Below are positions 1-8,763 of a stretch of 64,000 nucleotides of DNA, one piece after another. Both the position numbers and the translations under genes were made by a program. The DNA lies in contig NZ_BQID01000018.1 of NCBI RefSeq assembly GCF_021602345.1, forward strand, positions 20,545-84,544. Reading direction: 5' to 3'. The notes beneath the pieces were generated by a model. The model ran no database searches. It had not been told where the DNA came from and saw only the letters and a program-made list of their open reading frames with translations. The stretch is from Pseudomonas pharyngis. Its GTDB lineage: Bacteria > Pseudomonadota > Gammaproteobacteria > Pseudomonadales > Pseudomonadaceae. How positions within the stretch are numbered: position 1 is the first letter of the stretch; each line of letters begins with the position of its first letter.

Positions 1-13
1 TTTGGCCGGATAC

Positions 14-41
14 AAGAACGGCGCCTTCGGGCGCCGTTCTT
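14..41. terminator. Hairpin terminator, probably for the minus-strand gene that follows
   Basis: An 11-bp GC-rich stem (AGAACGGCGCC / GGCGCCGTTCT) closes on a TTCG tetraloop just beyond the stop of the minus-strand gene ending at 45. Only a weak T run follows on either strand, so it could serve transcripts from both sides. Confidence 0.7.
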
Positions 42-44
42 CGT

Positions 45-323
45 TCAAAAGCGGGTACTGATCCAAGACACCAGCAGCGCCAGGCCCAGGCAGGCAAAAC
101 CGAAGCGGTAGAAGAAGCGGTTCATGCGCAGGGTCGCCCAATCGAGTACCGGCTCCCGATCGGGTTGGTTCTGGCGCTGGGCCGCGATACTGGCCATGGC
201 CCGTTGTTCACGGCGACGGGTCGCGTGCAGCAGCCAACTGCCGGGAAAGGCCAACAGCAGGGCGAGCAGATTGATCAGTTTGGCGGGATGGGCGGTAAAC
301 AGCGTCATCAAGTGCAGCGACAT
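45..323 (-). CDS. Small conserved membrane protein of unknown function
   Basis: This 92-residue protein has two hydrophobic segments, one near residues 10-28 (KLINLLALLLAFPGSWLL) and one near the C-terminus (FGFACLGLALLVSWI). A basic, polar stretch rich in Arg and Gln lies between them, so it is probably a two-pass inner membrane protein. The start at 323 was preferred over an upstream one at 434 because the extra 37 residues look like untranslated sequence. I do not recognise a named family. The frame is well kept and the gene ends on a clear hairpin, so it is probably a real pseudomonad gene. Confidence 0.65.
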   Translation of the reverse strand: MSLHLMTLFTAHPAKLINLLALLLAFPGSWLLHATRRREQRAMASIAAQRQNQPDREPVLDWATLRMNRFFYRFGFACLGLALLVSWISTRF

Positions 324-516
324 CACAGACCTCAATCTAAACCGGTATGGCGAGCGCCAGACCGACGACCGCGGCGCGGATTCTACCGGAACCCTCCCCG
401 ACTGCCCTACCCTTTGCGACAAATAGCCCCTCAATCGACCGATGGCTGTCCTGTGTCACGGCATCGTCATTTGTTTCAGTCACCCTGCGCGCCTCGAAAC
501 CGACACGGAACGCGAC

Positions 517-723
517 ATGCTTCACGCTGAAAACCAGGATCGCCTGTACCTCATCTCTCCATCCGACGAGCAGCAAGCCCTCGTCGGCAGCCTGGCCTTC
601 AATGTTCAGGACCGTCACTGGCTGGTGTATTGCGCCCTCGGCGGGCACCAGCATGCAGACTTGCCCGAGACCGACCTGCTGACCGGCGTCAGCGTTCTCG
701 ACTTCTATTCACAAGCCGCCTGA
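517..723 (+). CDS. Small conserved protein of unknown function
   Basis: A 68-residue soluble protein beginning MLHAENQDRLYLIS. It has no signal peptide, membrane segment or known motif. The ATG at 517 was chosen because the text before it, back to 442, does not look coding. The ribosome binding site is weak (GGAAC, about 8 bases upstream). A strong hairpin with T runs on both sides follows directly, so the gene appears to be a single transcription unit convergent with the YajG gene. Function unknown. Confidence 0.6.
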   Translation: MLHAENQDRLYLISPSDEQQALVGSLAFNVQDRHWLVYCALGGHQHADLPETDLLTGVSVLDFYSQAA

Positions 724-725
724 AC

Positions 726-763
726 AAAAAAGCCCGGAGCCATCACTGGCCCCGGGCTTTTTT
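726..763. terminator. Bidirectional terminator between convergent genes
   Basis: The stem AAAAAGCCCGG / CCGGGCTTTTTT has A and T runs on opposite flanks. It can end transcripts of the 68-residue protein gene (plus) and of the YajG gene (minus). Confidence 0.85.
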
Positions 764-779
764 CGCAGCAACCGAATAC

Positions 780-1364
780 TTACTCGGCGAGGACCTGACC
801 CACGGTCGGATCCTTGAACAGACGGGTCAGCGCATCGCTCAGCACATCGCTGACCAGTTTGGTGTTGGTTTCCTGGTTCGGCGCCATGCCGAAACGCTGA
901 TCCAGCGAGGCACCGTAACGGCCGCTGTAGCGACGGTTGGCGTTCTGCACGTCGGAGCGGAAGGTGGCGCCGATGGTGGCTTCGGTCACGTACATGCCTT
1001 CTTTGGGCGACTGGTACTTCAGTTCGGCCAAAGTCACGGTCAACTGCGGTGCATTGGGCGCGTTGTTGGTCGGGGTGAACCCGAGCAGACGCACGGCGGC
1101 TTCAGCCTGGGCCTGCAGCTTCGGCAGGATCTGCTCGCGCTGCACGGTGATGGCGCTGGTTTCCGGGTACAGGCCGCCACGGGTGCCGAGGGTTGGCGAC
1201 GGACGACCGTCGACCACGCGAACCACGACAGGCTGGCCATGGCCGACCGGTGCCAGCTGAGTGGTCAGCTTCGGTTCCGGGCTCAGTTGTTGCGGGCTGT
1301 GGGCGCAGCCAACCAGGGTCAAACTGGTCACAGTGATCAAACCGAACAACAGGCGTTGCAACAT
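780..1364 (-). CDS. yajG: YajG family lipoprotein
   Basis: This 194-residue protein starts with a lipoprotein signal (MLQRLLFGLITVTSLTLVGC), the lipobox Cys being residue 20. The mature part matches the YajG family as I know it: a conserved opening with VVVRVVDGRPSPTLGTRGG, then a long domain with alternating strands. YajG proteins are uncharacterised outer-membrane lipoproteins. The start at 1364 puts the signal peptide at the N-terminus; an upstream Met at 1418 would add 18 residues before it. No operon partner is seen. The precise role is not known. Confidence 0.85.
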   Translation of the reverse strand: MLQRLLFGLITVTSLTLVGCAHSPQQLSPEPKLTTQLAPVGHGQPVVVRVVDGRPSPTLGTRGGLYPETSAITVQREQILPKLQAQAEAAVRLLGFTPTNNAPNAPQLTVTLAELKYQSPKEGMYVTEATIGATFRSDVQNANRRYSGRYGASLDQRFGMAPNQETNTKLVSDVLSDALTRLFKDPTVGQVLAE

Positions 1365-1554
1365 GCTCTTCTCTCCAGAATCAGGCACAGACAGGCCGGC
1401 AGTATAGCGGTGGGCCACTGTGGGTCACCAGCACTGAAATCTCTGACAAAACCCGCTGCCAGCGGTTCCTGTCACACATTCGTCACCCCCCATACACGTG
1501 CGCGTCACGGCCCTTTGCCAATCTTCCTCACAGATCCCTAAAAGGAGCACTGCC

Positions 1555-1788
1555 ATGCGCTATCTGATCTCGTTGTTCGCCCCACGCCCACTGCACCGCA
1601 GCTTCGCCCTGCTCGATCGCAACGGCCATTGCCAGGCCTTCAAGCAATGCAGCCTGCAACCGATGGGGGATGGCTGGGTGGAAATCGAGGAAATCCGTCT
1701 CAACTGGCTGCATCAGCCACTGCCCGCCAGCGCCCGGGTCGAACAGCAGCGCCCACGCGCACGGGCTCAGGCGATGTTGAGCATCTGA
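1555..1788 (+). CDS. Small conserved protein of unknown function
   Basis: A 77-residue basic protein, MRYLISLFAPRPLHRS at its start, with no signal peptide or membrane span. A strong ribosome binding site (AAAGGAG at 1541-1547) lies 7 bases before the ATG at 1555, which decides the start against the in-frame ATG at 1498. It stands alone between yajG (divergent) and the long region upstream of mqo. I do not recognise the family. Confidence 0.65.
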   Translation: MRYLISLFAPRPLHRSFALLDRNGHCQAFKQCSLQPMGDGWVEIEEIRLNWLHQPLPASARVEQQRPRARAQAMLSI

Positions 1789-2488
1789 CCGGATGCCTAA
1801 TAAAAGTCATTAAACTCGACCAACTCCGCGCATTTCTTCGATACAATCTCCCCCCGATTATAAGGACGTCTCCTGATCGGGCCCCGCAACAGCGTCAATG
1901 CGCTTGCATTGGCATCCAAATCGCCCACAGAGAGCCGCCCACACAGATCGAGTGAAGCTGGCGTGCTTGCTGTTTCCCTGGCAAATCCCGCTTTTCGCGA
2001 ATCTGCAGAGCTGTCATGACGCTCGGCCACTGAGTTGTTTGCCCCTCCGGGCACGGTGCCAGCCCCGGACAGCCCTTTTTGAGGTTCACGTCTTCAAAAG
2101 AGCGTGAAAAAAACGGGTTTTCACAACTTCACAAGAGTGTGGCGAGCAAATGAATAGTTTTGCGTCTGAACATGCACCATTAGCGTCTGAAACAGCCCAA
2201 CGACACAGGAACGGGAACGCCTCGACTACCGGAGCCTGAAGCCTGTCCGCTACGGATTTGGTTGCACAAACGGATGTCTCGACCATAAGTCGAATTGCCA
2301 GCCCCGTGCCGAAATGAGTTCATGGGACTCTTGAAGCCAGGCCGCACGCATCCGTCGAAGTTGCGAAAAATTGCGAAGATTCGGACATGGCACACCTGAC
2401 CAAGGATACCCGGGGCTCAACTGACCTGCCCTGGACGCCTGGCAGCCATGCCGACAATTTGGTGCTGCAGATTTTGGAGACGCGTTAA
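1789..2488. other. 700-base intergenic region upstream of mqo; no gene seen
   Basis: No convincing reading frame or RNA family was recognised. A -10-like TACAAT lies at 1842-1847 with no good -35. A GC hairpin at about 2046-2069 (TCCGGG / CCCGGA) is followed six bases later by five T. A second hairpin GTGAAAA / TTTTCAC lies at 2103-2123. The 9-mer GCGTCTGAA occurs twice near 2162 and 2183. The region could hold a small RNA (about 1855-2080) and the mqo promoter with a long leader, but this is inference. Confidence 0.35.
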
Positions 2489-3997
2489 ATGGCGCATAAC
2501 GAAGCAGTCGACGTAGTTCTGGTTGGGGCCGGCATCATGAGTGCCACCCTCGCAGTACTGCTCAAGGAACTCGACCCGGCGATCAAGCTGGAAGTCGTCG
2601 AGCTGATGGATTCCGGTGCCGCGGAGAGTTCCAACCCATGGAACAACGCCGGTACCGGCCACGCCGGCCTGTGCGAGCTGAACTACACGCCGCAGGCTGC
2701 CGACGGCACCGTCGACATCAAAAAGGCCGTGCACATCAACACCCAGTTCGAGGTGTCGAAGCAGTTCTGGTCGTACCTGACCAAGAAAGGCACGTTCGGC
2801 TCGTGCAAATCCTTTATCAGCCCGGTGCCGCACCTGAGTTACGTCGAGGGTGAGAAAGGCGTGTCGTTCCTCAAGGAACGTTTCAATACGCTGCGCAAGC
2901 ACCACGCCTTCGCCGACATGGAATACACCGAAGACAAGGCGAAGATGACCGAGTGGATGCCGCTGATGATGCCGGGTCGTCCAAAAGACCAGGTGCTCGC
3001 CGCCACCCGCGTGATCAACGGCACCGACGTCAACTTCGGCGCCCTGACCAATCAGTTGCTCAAGCACCTGACCAGCGCCCCCGATGCTCAGGTCAAGTAC
3101 TGCAAGCGCGTGACCGGCCTCAAGCGTAACGGCAATGGCTGGACCGTCAGCATCAAGGACGTCAACAGCGGCAGCAGCCGTGAAGTCGACGCCAAGTTCG
3201 TGTTCCTCGGCGCCGGTGGCGCGGCCCTGCCGCTGCTGCAGGCTTCGGGCATCGAAGAAAGCAAAGGCTTCGGCGGCTTCCCGATCAGCGGCCAGTGGCT
3301 GCGTTGCGACAACCCGGAGGTGGTCAAGCATCACCAGGCCAAGGTTTACAGCCAGGCCGCCGTGGGTTCGCCACCGATGTCCGTGCCGCACCTCGATACC
3401 CGCGTGGTCGACGGTAAGAAATCCCTGCTGTTTGGGCCATACGCCGGTTTCACCACCAAGTTCCTCAAGCACGGCTCCTTCATGGACCTGCCGCTGTCGG
3501 TTCGCGCCGGCAACATCGGGCCGATGCTGGCCGTGGCGAAAAACAACATGGACCTGACCAAGTACCTGGTCAGCGAAGTGATGCAATCGATGGAACAGCG
3601 CCTGGAATCCCTGCGCCGTTTCTACCCCGAGGCGAAAGCCGAAGACTGGCGCCTGGAAGTGGCCGGCCAACGGGTGCAGATCATCAAGAAAGACCCGAAA
3701 AAAGGCGGCATCCTGCAGTTCGGTACCGAACTGGTGGCCGCGAAGGACGGCTCCCTCGCCGCCCTGCTCGGTGCTTCGCCGGGTGCTTCGGTGACCGTCT
3801 CGATCATGCTGGAACTGATCGAGAAGTGCTTCCCGGCCAAGGCCAAGGGTGAATGGGCTGCCAAACTGGCGGAAATCTTCCCGGCCCGTGAAAAGGTCCT
3901 GGAAACCGACGCGGCGCTGTATCGCAAGATCAACACGCAGAACAACATTGCGCTTGAACTGGTGGAAGAAAGCAGCGAGACCCCAAGCTTCGCTTGA
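2489..3997 (+). CDS. mqo: Malate:quinone oxidoreductase
   Basis: This 502-residue FAD enzyme oxidises malate to oxaloacetate and passes electrons to the quinone pool. It is a membrane-associated alternative to NAD malate dehydrogenase in the TCA cycle. The FAD-binding glycine motif [14 protein letters not shown] lies at residues 11-24, and [22 protein letters not shown] near residue 45 and the C-terminal [10 protein letters not shown] are family signatures. The length is normal for the family. The ribosome binding site is GGAG about 10 bases before the ATG. A strong terminator follows. The unusually long upstream region suggests regulated transcription. Confidence 0.97.
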   Translation: MAHNEAVDVVLVGAGIMSATLAVLLKELDPAIKLEVVELMDSGAAESSNPWNNAGTGHAGLCELNYTPQAADGTVDIKKAVHINTQFEVSKQFWSYLTKKGTFGSCKSFISPVPHLSYVEGEKGVSFLKERFNTLRKHHAFADMEYTEDKAKMTEWMPLMMPGRPKDQVLAATRVINGTDVNFGALTNQLLKHLTSAPDAQVKYCKRVTGLKRNGNGWTVSIKDVNSGSSREVDAKFVFLGAGGAALPLLQASGIEESKGFGGFPISGQWLRCDNPEVVKHHQAKVYSQAAVGSPPMSVPHLDTRVVDGKKSLLFGPYAGFTTKFLKHGSFMDLPLSVRAGNIGPMLAVAKNNMDLTKYLVSEVMQSMEQRLESLRRFYPEAKAEDWRLEVAGQRVQIIKKDPKKGGILQFGTELVAAKDGSLAALLGASPGASVTVSIMLELIEKCFPAKAKGEWAAKLAEIFPAREKVLETDAALYRKINTQNNIALELVEESSETPSFA

Positions 3998-4010
3998 TAT
4001 TGCGACATAA

Positions 4011-4048
4011 AAAACGCCCCGCACTCAGTGAGTGCGGGGCGTTTTTTT
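4011..4048. terminator. Bidirectional terminator between mqo and the PA4642-family gene
   Basis: A long perfect stem, AAAACGCCCCGCACT / AGTGCGGGGCGTTTT, is flanked by A and T runs and sits between two convergent genes. Confidence 0.92.
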
Positions 4049-4071
4049 ATGCCTTGGGAAAGCCGCGGATA

Positions 4072-4359
4072 TCAGACGCGGGCTTTCTCGATCAGCTCGA
4101 TGTATTCCGCAGCGTTGCGTTGATCGCGGATCTGGTCGATGAAGGTCTTGCCGTGCTCGTCCTTGCCATCGACGTCATAACCGGCTTCGACGAAGAACGT
4201 CAGGAAACGCTCGAAATCGTCGATGCGCAGGCCACGGTAGGCCTTGACCAGTTTGTGCAGCGACGGCGAAGTGGCGTCGACCGGCTCAAAATCGAGGAAC
4301 AGCTTGATCTGCTCATCGCCGATCTCGTCACCAATCACTTGCTTCTTATCTTTACGCAT
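4072..4359 (-). CDS. PA4642 family protein, function unknown
   Basis: A 95-residue soluble acidic protein (MRKDKKQVIGDEIGDEQIKL at its start) that matches the uncharacterised family known after P. aeruginosa PA4642. It is mostly predicted helix, with a repeated pattern of the kind seen in small ankyrin-like proteins (GYDVDGKDEHGKTFIDQIRD), but one copy is not enough to assign a fold. It lies downstream of the secreted protein gene at 4423-4902 on the same strand, 63 bases away, and may be co-transcribed. Confidence 0.8.
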   Translation of the reverse strand: MRKDKKQVIGDEIGDEQIKLFLDFEPVDATSPSLHKLVKAYRGLRIDDFERFLTFFVEAGYDVDGKDEHGKTFIDQIRDQRNAAEYIELIEKARV

Positions 4360-4422
4360 TGCCGACTCCAGCTCGCAGACATTTCACGGGGCGGGCAGTT
4401 TACCCCTGCGCAGGCACAAGGC

Positions 4423-4902
4423 TCAACGCGAGCGCGTACTGCCGGTGTGCAAATCGGCCCAGATGTGGCCGTTGGCGTAACTGAGAAATTGCACGTAGAC
4501 CGTATCGTTGCGCAACAGATCGATCACCACCCGGTACTGGGCCAGCGGGTAGTAGAGCGTGAGAGTCTTGCTCTTGTCGTCGTACACCGGCTTTTTCAGG
4601 CTTTTGCTTTCGCCATCGAAGTTGACCAGCACCTGATTGATCGTCGCGCCCTTGTTCAGGGATTTGCCCTTGAGGCGGATCATCAATGGCGAGGTCACCG
4701 GGATCGGCTGTTGGTTGGATTGGCGCTGGGCCCCCACGACCACTGAATAGTCGGTGACCTGCAACAGTTGCTGCTGCTCGGGTTCCGCATCGCGCAGGGT
4801 CAGGTCGTCCGGCGGCAGGGATTGACTGTGCATCGGGGCGGCGGCCAGGGGCAGGCTGAGGGTCAGCAACAGGGCGGCGCAGCTGCGGATCAAGAGGCTC
4901 AT
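4423..4902 (-). CDS. Conserved exported protein of unknown function
   Basis: A 159-residue protein with a clear signal peptide (MSLLIRSCAALLLTLSLPLA, cleavage likely after AAA near residue 22). The mature domain is rich in beta strands (TSPLMIRLKGKSL, KTLTLYYPLAQYRVVIDLL). It is expected in the periplasm. The position between hpt and the PA4642-family gene matches the order in other pseudomonads. No catalytic motif is visible and no family name was recognised. Confidence 0.75.
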   Translation of the reverse strand: MSLLIRSCAALLLTLSLPLAAAPMHSQSLPPDDLTLRDAEPEQQQLLQVTDYSVVVGAQRQSNQQPIPVTSPLMIRLKGKSLNKGATINQVLVNFDGESKSLKKPVYDDKSKTLTLYYPLAQYRVVIDLLRNDTVYVQFLSYANGHIWADLHTGSTRSR

Positions 4903-4951
4903 GACAGGCTCCGGGGGGCGGGGCCGAGCACTTTAGCAGTCTTTAAAAGCA

Positions 4952-4980
4952 AAAGATCGCAGCCTGGGGCTGCGATCTTT
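4952..4980 (-). terminator. Rho-independent terminator of hpt
   Basis: The 13-bp perfect stem AAAGATCGCAGCC / GGCTGCGATCTTT starts ten bases after the hpt stop and is followed on the minus strand by TTTTGCTTTT. Confidence 0.9.
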
Positions 4981-4989
4981 CAGGGGTTC

Positions 4990-5547
4990 TTACATGCCTT
5001 TGACGGCGAAGATCCCGTTGGCGTTGCGCCAGTAGCCTTTGTAGTCCATGCCGTAGCCGAAGATGTAACGGTCGATGCACGGCAGACCGACGAAATCGGC
5101 TTTCAGGTCAGGACGGGCCTTGCGGTCGTGGTCCTTGTCGATCAGCACGGCGGTGTGCACTTTGCGCGCGCCGGCGTGACGGCAGAAGTCGATGATCGCG
5201 CCCAGGGTGTGCCCTTCGTCGAGAATGTCGTCGATGATCAGCACATCACGGTCGATGAACGAGACTTCCGGCTTGGCTTTCCAGAACAGGTCGCCGCCGC
5301 TGGTTTCGTTGCGATAGCGGGTGGCGTGCAGGTAGGACGCTTCCAGCGGGAACTGCAGATGGGTCAGCAGTTTGCCGGAGAAGATCAGGCCGCCGTTCAT
5401 CACGCAGAACACCACCGGGTTACTGTCGGCCAGTTGTTCGTTGATTTGTGCACCGACGCGGGCAATGGCAGCCTCGACTTCAGCTTCGGTGTACAGGCAG
5501 TCAGCCTCTCGCATGATTTGACGGATATGCTCGAGATCAGCGGACAT
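4990..5547 (-). CDS. hpt: Hypoxanthine-guanine phosphoribosyltransferase
   Basis: This 185-residue cytoplasmic enzyme joins hypoxanthine or guanine to PRPP, giving IMP or GMP in purine salvage. The PRPP-binding loop is VLIIDDILDEGHTLGA, and the flexible-loop region SFIDRDV and the C-terminal YGMDYKGYWRN fit the family. The start at 5547 has GGAGAG a few bases upstream; the ATG at 5619 would add 24 residues foreign to the family. The gene is divergent from upp, so purine and pyrimidine salvage share one intergenic region with two perfect palindromes. Confidence 0.95.
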   Translation of the reverse strand: MSADLEHIRQIMREADCLYTEAEVEAAIARVGAQINEQLADSNPVVFCVMNGGLIFSGKLLTHLQFPLEASYLHATRYRNETSGGDLFWKAKPEVSFIDRDVLIIDDILDEGHTLGAIIDFCRHAGARKVHTAVLIDKDHDRKARPDLKADFVGLPCIDRYIFGYGMDYKGYWRNANGIFAVKGM

Positions 5548-5638
5548 GGCGCTCTCCAAGGGGGGTCTGTTTCGGAAAAGCGAGCAAAGGTACGCATCCC
5601 GCACGGCCGAATCAAGCATTTGTGGACTAACGTACTGT

Positions 5639-5676
5639 ATGTCCTATAGGACATCACCGTCGGATAGATTAATCTA
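5639..5676. promoter_or_regulatory. Two perfect palindromes between hpt and upp
   Basis: ATGTCCTATAGGACAT at 5639-5654 is a perfect 16-bp palindrome, and TAGATTAATCTA at 5665-5676 is a perfect 12-bp palindrome. Their centres are about 24 bases apart, a little over two helical turns. They lie in the 165-base divergent region of hpt and upp and look like operator sites for an unidentified dimeric regulator. Confidence 0.5.
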
Positions 5677-5712
5677 GGCCGGTTTTTTTGCCCGCCGCCG
5701 GAGCCTTTCCCC

Positions 5713-6351
5713 ATGTCCATCCAAGAGATCCGCCATCCGCTGATCCGTCACAAACTTGGCCTTATGCGCCGTGCAGACATCAGCACCAAGAATTTCCGCG
5801 AACTCGCGCAGGAAGTCGGTGCCCTGTTGACCTATGAAGCGACCAAAGACCTGCCGCTGGAAACCTACGATATCGAAGGTTGGTGCGGCACTGTGTCGGT
5901 CGAGAAAATCGCCGGCAAGAAAATTACCGTCGTGCCGATCCTGCGTGCCGGCATCGGCATGCTCGAAGGCGTGTTGAGCCTGATCCCGGGCGCAAAAGTC
6001 AGTGCCGTGGGCGTTGCCCGTAACGAAGAAACCCTGCAGGCCCACACCTACCTGGAAAAACTGGTTCCGGAAATCGACGAACGCCTGGCGATGATCATCG
6101 ACCCGATGCTCGCCACCGGCAGCTCCATGGTCGCAACCATCGACCTGCTGAAGAAAGCCGGTTGCAAGGACATCCGCGCGATGGTGCTGGTTGCCGCGCC
6201 GGAAGGCATTGCCGCTGTCGAGAAAGCTCACCCGGACGTGATCATCTACACCGCGTCCATCGATCAGAAACTCAACGAGCACGGTTACATCATTCCTGGG
6301 CTTGGCGATGCCGGTGACAAGATCTTCGGCACCAAGCAGAAGGACGCGTAA
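5713..6351 (+). CDS. upp: Uracil phosphoribosyltransferase
   Basis: This 212-residue enzyme makes UMP from uracil and PRPP. The start [19 protein letters not shown], the central [13 protein letters not shown] and the PRPP loop [17 protein letters not shown] are all canonical, as is the uracil-binding C-terminal [17 protein letters not shown]. Length is normal. It is followed two bases later by the uracil permease gene, forming a two-gene uracil uptake and salvage operon. Confidence 0.97.
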   Translation: MSIQEIRHPLIRHKLGLMRRADISTKNFRELAQEVGALLTYEATKDLPLETYDIEGWCGTVSVEKIAGKKITVVPILRAGIGMLEGVLSLIPGAKVSAVGVARNEETLQAHTYLEKLVPEIDERLAMIIDPMLATGSSMVATIDLLKKAGCKDIRAMVLVAAPEGIAAVEKAHPDVIIYTASIDQKLNEHGYIIPGLGDAGDKIFGTKQKDA

Positions 6352-6353
6352 GC

Positions 6354-7628
6354 ATGCAGCAAGAGTTCAACGATCCGCTCTGGCGCACGGTGCTGTCCGG
6401 CGCACAGATGCTGTTCGTGGCTTTCGGCGCCCTGGTGCTGATGCCACTGATCACGGGCCTTGACCCGAACGTGGCACTGTTTACCGCGGGTTTAGGAACA
6501 ATCCTGTTCCAGATCGTCACCGGACGTCAGGTGCCGGTATTCCTGGCGTCGAGCTTCGCCTTCATTACCCCGATCATTCTCGCCAAGGGCCAGTTCGGCC
6601 TCGCCGCGACCATGGGCGGCGTGATGGCGGCCGGTTTCGTCTACACCTTCCTCGGCCTGGCCGTGAAGATCAAGGGCACCGGGTTCATTGACCGTTTGCT
6701 GCCGCCGGTGGTGATCGGCCCTGTGATCATTTCCATCGGTCTGGCCATGGCGCCGATTGCCGCGAACATGGCGATGGGCAAGGCCGGCGACGGTTCGGAA
6801 CTGATCCATTACCAGACCGCCATGATGATCTCGATGCCGGCGCTGCTGACCACGTTGATCGTGGCGGTGTTCGGCAAGGGCATTTTCCGTCTGGTGCCGA
6901 TCATTTCCGGCGTGCTGGTGGGTTTTGCCCTGTCCTTCTACTTCGGCGTGGTCGACACGGCAAAAATTGCCGCGGCACCGTGGTTCGCCCTGCCGGCCTT
7001 CACCGCACCGGAGTTCAACTGGCAGGCAATCCTGTTCATCGTCCCGGTAGCTTTGGCCCCGGCCATCGAACACATCGGCGGCGTGATTGCCGTCGGCAGC
7101 GTGACGGGTCGCGACTACCTGAAGAAGCCGGGCCTGCATCGCACCCTGCTCGGTGACGGGATCGCCACCACTGCAGCCGGCCTGTTCGGCGGCCCGCCCA
7201 ACACGACCTACGCGGAAGTCACCGGCGCAGTGATGTTGACCAAGAACTACAACCCGAAAATCATGACCTGGGCGGCGATCTTCGCCATCAGCCTGGCGTT
7301 CATCGGCAAGTTCGGCGCCCTGCTGCAAAGCATTCCGGTGCCGGTGATGGGCGGGATTCTGTGTCTGCTGTTCGGTTCGATCGCGGCAGTGGGGATGAAC
7401 ACCCTGATCCGTCACAAGATCGACCTGGGCGAAGCGCGCAATCTGGTGATCGTTTCGGTAACCCTGGTGTTCGGTATCGGCGGTGTGCTGGTCGGCACCG
7501 GCACAGGTCCGGACGACTTCGGCCTCAAAGGCATCGCGCTGTGCGCGGTGGTGGCGATTGCGCTGAACCTGCTGCTGCCGGGCAATGACGGCTGGAAGCA
7601 GAAAAAGGCGGATGAGCCGCTGATCTAA
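6354..7628 (+). CDS. uraA: Uracil permease, NCS2 family
   Basis: This 424-residue inner membrane protein of the nucleobase:cation symporter-2 family imports uracil with protons. It is hydrophobic throughout, with the 14-segment pattern of the family. The conserved APAIEHIGGVIAVG, which carries the substrate-binding Glu of this family, and the following GPPNTTYAEVTG are present. Together with upp it couples uptake to conversion into UMP. A REPIN rather than an ordinary terminator follows the stop. Confidence 0.94.
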   Translation: MQQEFNDPLWRTVLSGAQMLFVAFGALVLMPLITGLDPNVALFTAGLGTILFQIVTGRQVPVFLASSFAFITPIILAKGQFGLAATMGGVMAAGFVYTFLGLAVKIKGTGFIDRLLPPVVIGPVIISIGLAMAPIAANMAMGKAGDGSELIHYQTAMMISMPALLTTLIVAVFGKGIFRLVPIISGVLVGFALSFYFGVVDTAKIAAAPWFALPAFTAPEFNWQAILFIVPVALAPAIEHIGGVIAVGSVTGRDYLKKPGLHRTLLGDGIATTAAGLFGGPPNTTYAEVTGAVMLTKNYNPKIMTWAAIFAISLAFIGKFGALLQSIPVPVMGGILCLLFGSIAAVGMNTLIRHKIDLGEARNLVIVSVTLVFGIGGVLVGTGTGPDDFGLKGIALCAVVAIALNLLLPGNDGWKQKKADEPLI

Positions 7629-7659
7629 ACTTTTAGATCTTCATCGCCTGACAGTCAGC

Positions 7660-7711
7660 CTTCGCGAGCAAGCCCGCTCCCACATTGAAATGAGCGGGCT
7701 TGCTCGCGAAG
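7660..7711. repeat. REPIN, fluorescens-group REP doublet
   Basis: Two inverted copies of CTTCGCGAGCAAGCCCGCTC, identical over 20 bases, are separated by 12 bases. This is the common REP sequence of fluorescens-group pseudomonads, spread by RAYT transposases acting in trans. It sits between the convergent genes uraA and hemH and can fold into a long hairpin that may act as terminator. Related copies lie at 53652 and 60087. Confidence 0.93.
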
Positions 7712-7724
7712 CTTTTGGCTCTTA

Positions 7725-8750
7725 CTAGAGGGCCAGTGGCGCCCGTTCACAAAGTGTTGCCAACGCCTTCGCCCATTGCGGGTCATCATTCAGGCACGGC
7801 ACCAGCACCAGCTCCTCTCCCCCCGCTTCGCAGAACTGTTCCTTGCCGCGATCGCCGATCTCTTCCAGGGTCTCGATGCAATCGGCAACAAACGCCGGGC
7901 ACATCACCAGAATCTTCTTCACGCCGCTTTTGGCCAGCTCATCCAGCCGCGCTTCGGTGTAGGGCTCGATCCATTTCGCCCGGCCCAGCCGCGACTGAAA
8001 CGACACCGACCACTTGCCGTCCGGCAGCCCCATGCGCTCAGCGAACAACGCCGCTGTGCGCAGACATTGGGCGCGATAACAGGTGGCCAATACGGCAGCC
8101 GAGGCGTTCTTGCAGCAATCTTCATTCTTGAAGCAATGATTGCCGGTCGGGTCGAGCTTGGTCAGGTGCCGCTCAGGCAAACCATGGAAGCTCAGCAACA
8201 GGTGATCGTAATCCTGCTGCAAATGCGGTTTGGCGCTGGCCACCAGGGCGTCGAGATATTCCGGCTGATCGTAGAACGGCTGCAACACCGACAGTTGCAC
8301 ATCGAGTTTTTTCTCGCGCACCACCCGCTTGGCTTCTTCGATCACGGTGGTCGTGGTGCTGTCGGCAAACTGTGGATAAAGCGGCGCGAGGGTGATGCGT
8401 TTGTGTCCCGCCGCGACCAGTTTCAGCAGATTTGTCTCGATGGACGGCTCACCGTAACGCATGGCCAGCTCCACCGGGCCGTGGGTCCACTGCGCCTTCA
8501 TCTGCTGTTGCAGACGACGACTGAGTACCACCAGCGGCGACCCTTCGTCCCACCAGATCGAGGCGTAGGCATGGGCCGACTGCTCCGGGCGCTTGATCAG
8601 AATCAGCGACACCAGCAGACGCCGCACCGGCCACGGCAGGTCGATCACGTAAGGATCCATCAGGAATTGATTGAGATAGCGGCGCACGTCGGCCACCGAA
8701 GTGGAGGCCGGCGAACCCAGGTTGACCAGAAGCAAGGCGTGATCGGTCAT
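7725..8750 (-). CDS. hemH: Ferrochelatase
   Basis: This 341-residue enzyme inserts ferrous iron into protoporphyrin IX, the last step of protoheme synthesis. The start [16 protein letters not shown] and the catalytic [10 protein letters not shown] (His189) are typical, as is the later [14 protein letters not shown]. The unusual feature is a cysteine-rich insertion: Cys206, 212, 213, 224 and 229. Some bacterial ferrochelatases bind a [2Fe-2S] cluster, so this may be a cluster site, but that is inference. The start at 8750 was chosen by homology of the N-terminus. It lies 13 bases downstream of the epimerase gene and is probably co-transcribed with it. Confidence 0.95.
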   Translation of the reverse strand: MTDHALLLVNLGSPASTSVADVRRYLNQFLMDPYVIDLPWPVRRLLVSLILIKRPEQSAHAYASIWWDEGSPLVVLSRRLQQQMKAQWTHGPVELAMRYGEPSIETNLLKLVAAGHKRITLAPLYPQFADSTTTTVIEEAKRVVREKKLDVQLSVLQPFYDQPEYLDALVASAKPHLQQDYDHLLLSFHGLPERHLTKLDPTGNHCFKNEDCCKNASAAVLATCYRAQCLRTAALFAERMGLPDGKWSVSFQSRLGRAKWIEPYTEARLDELAKSGVKKILVMCPAFVADCIETLEEIGDRGKEQFCEAGGEELVLVPCLNDDPQWAKALATLCERAPLAL

Positions 8751-8763
8751 GCAACGTCCTATT

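Noticed and set aside
2417-4024. 535-codon open frame on the minus strand opposite mqo
   Set aside because: Shadow of mqo; it starts inside the mqo terminator and has no family.
7660-7711. CRISPR repeat pair
   Set aside because: The copies are inverted, not direct, and belong to the REP family. No array or cas gene is in the window.
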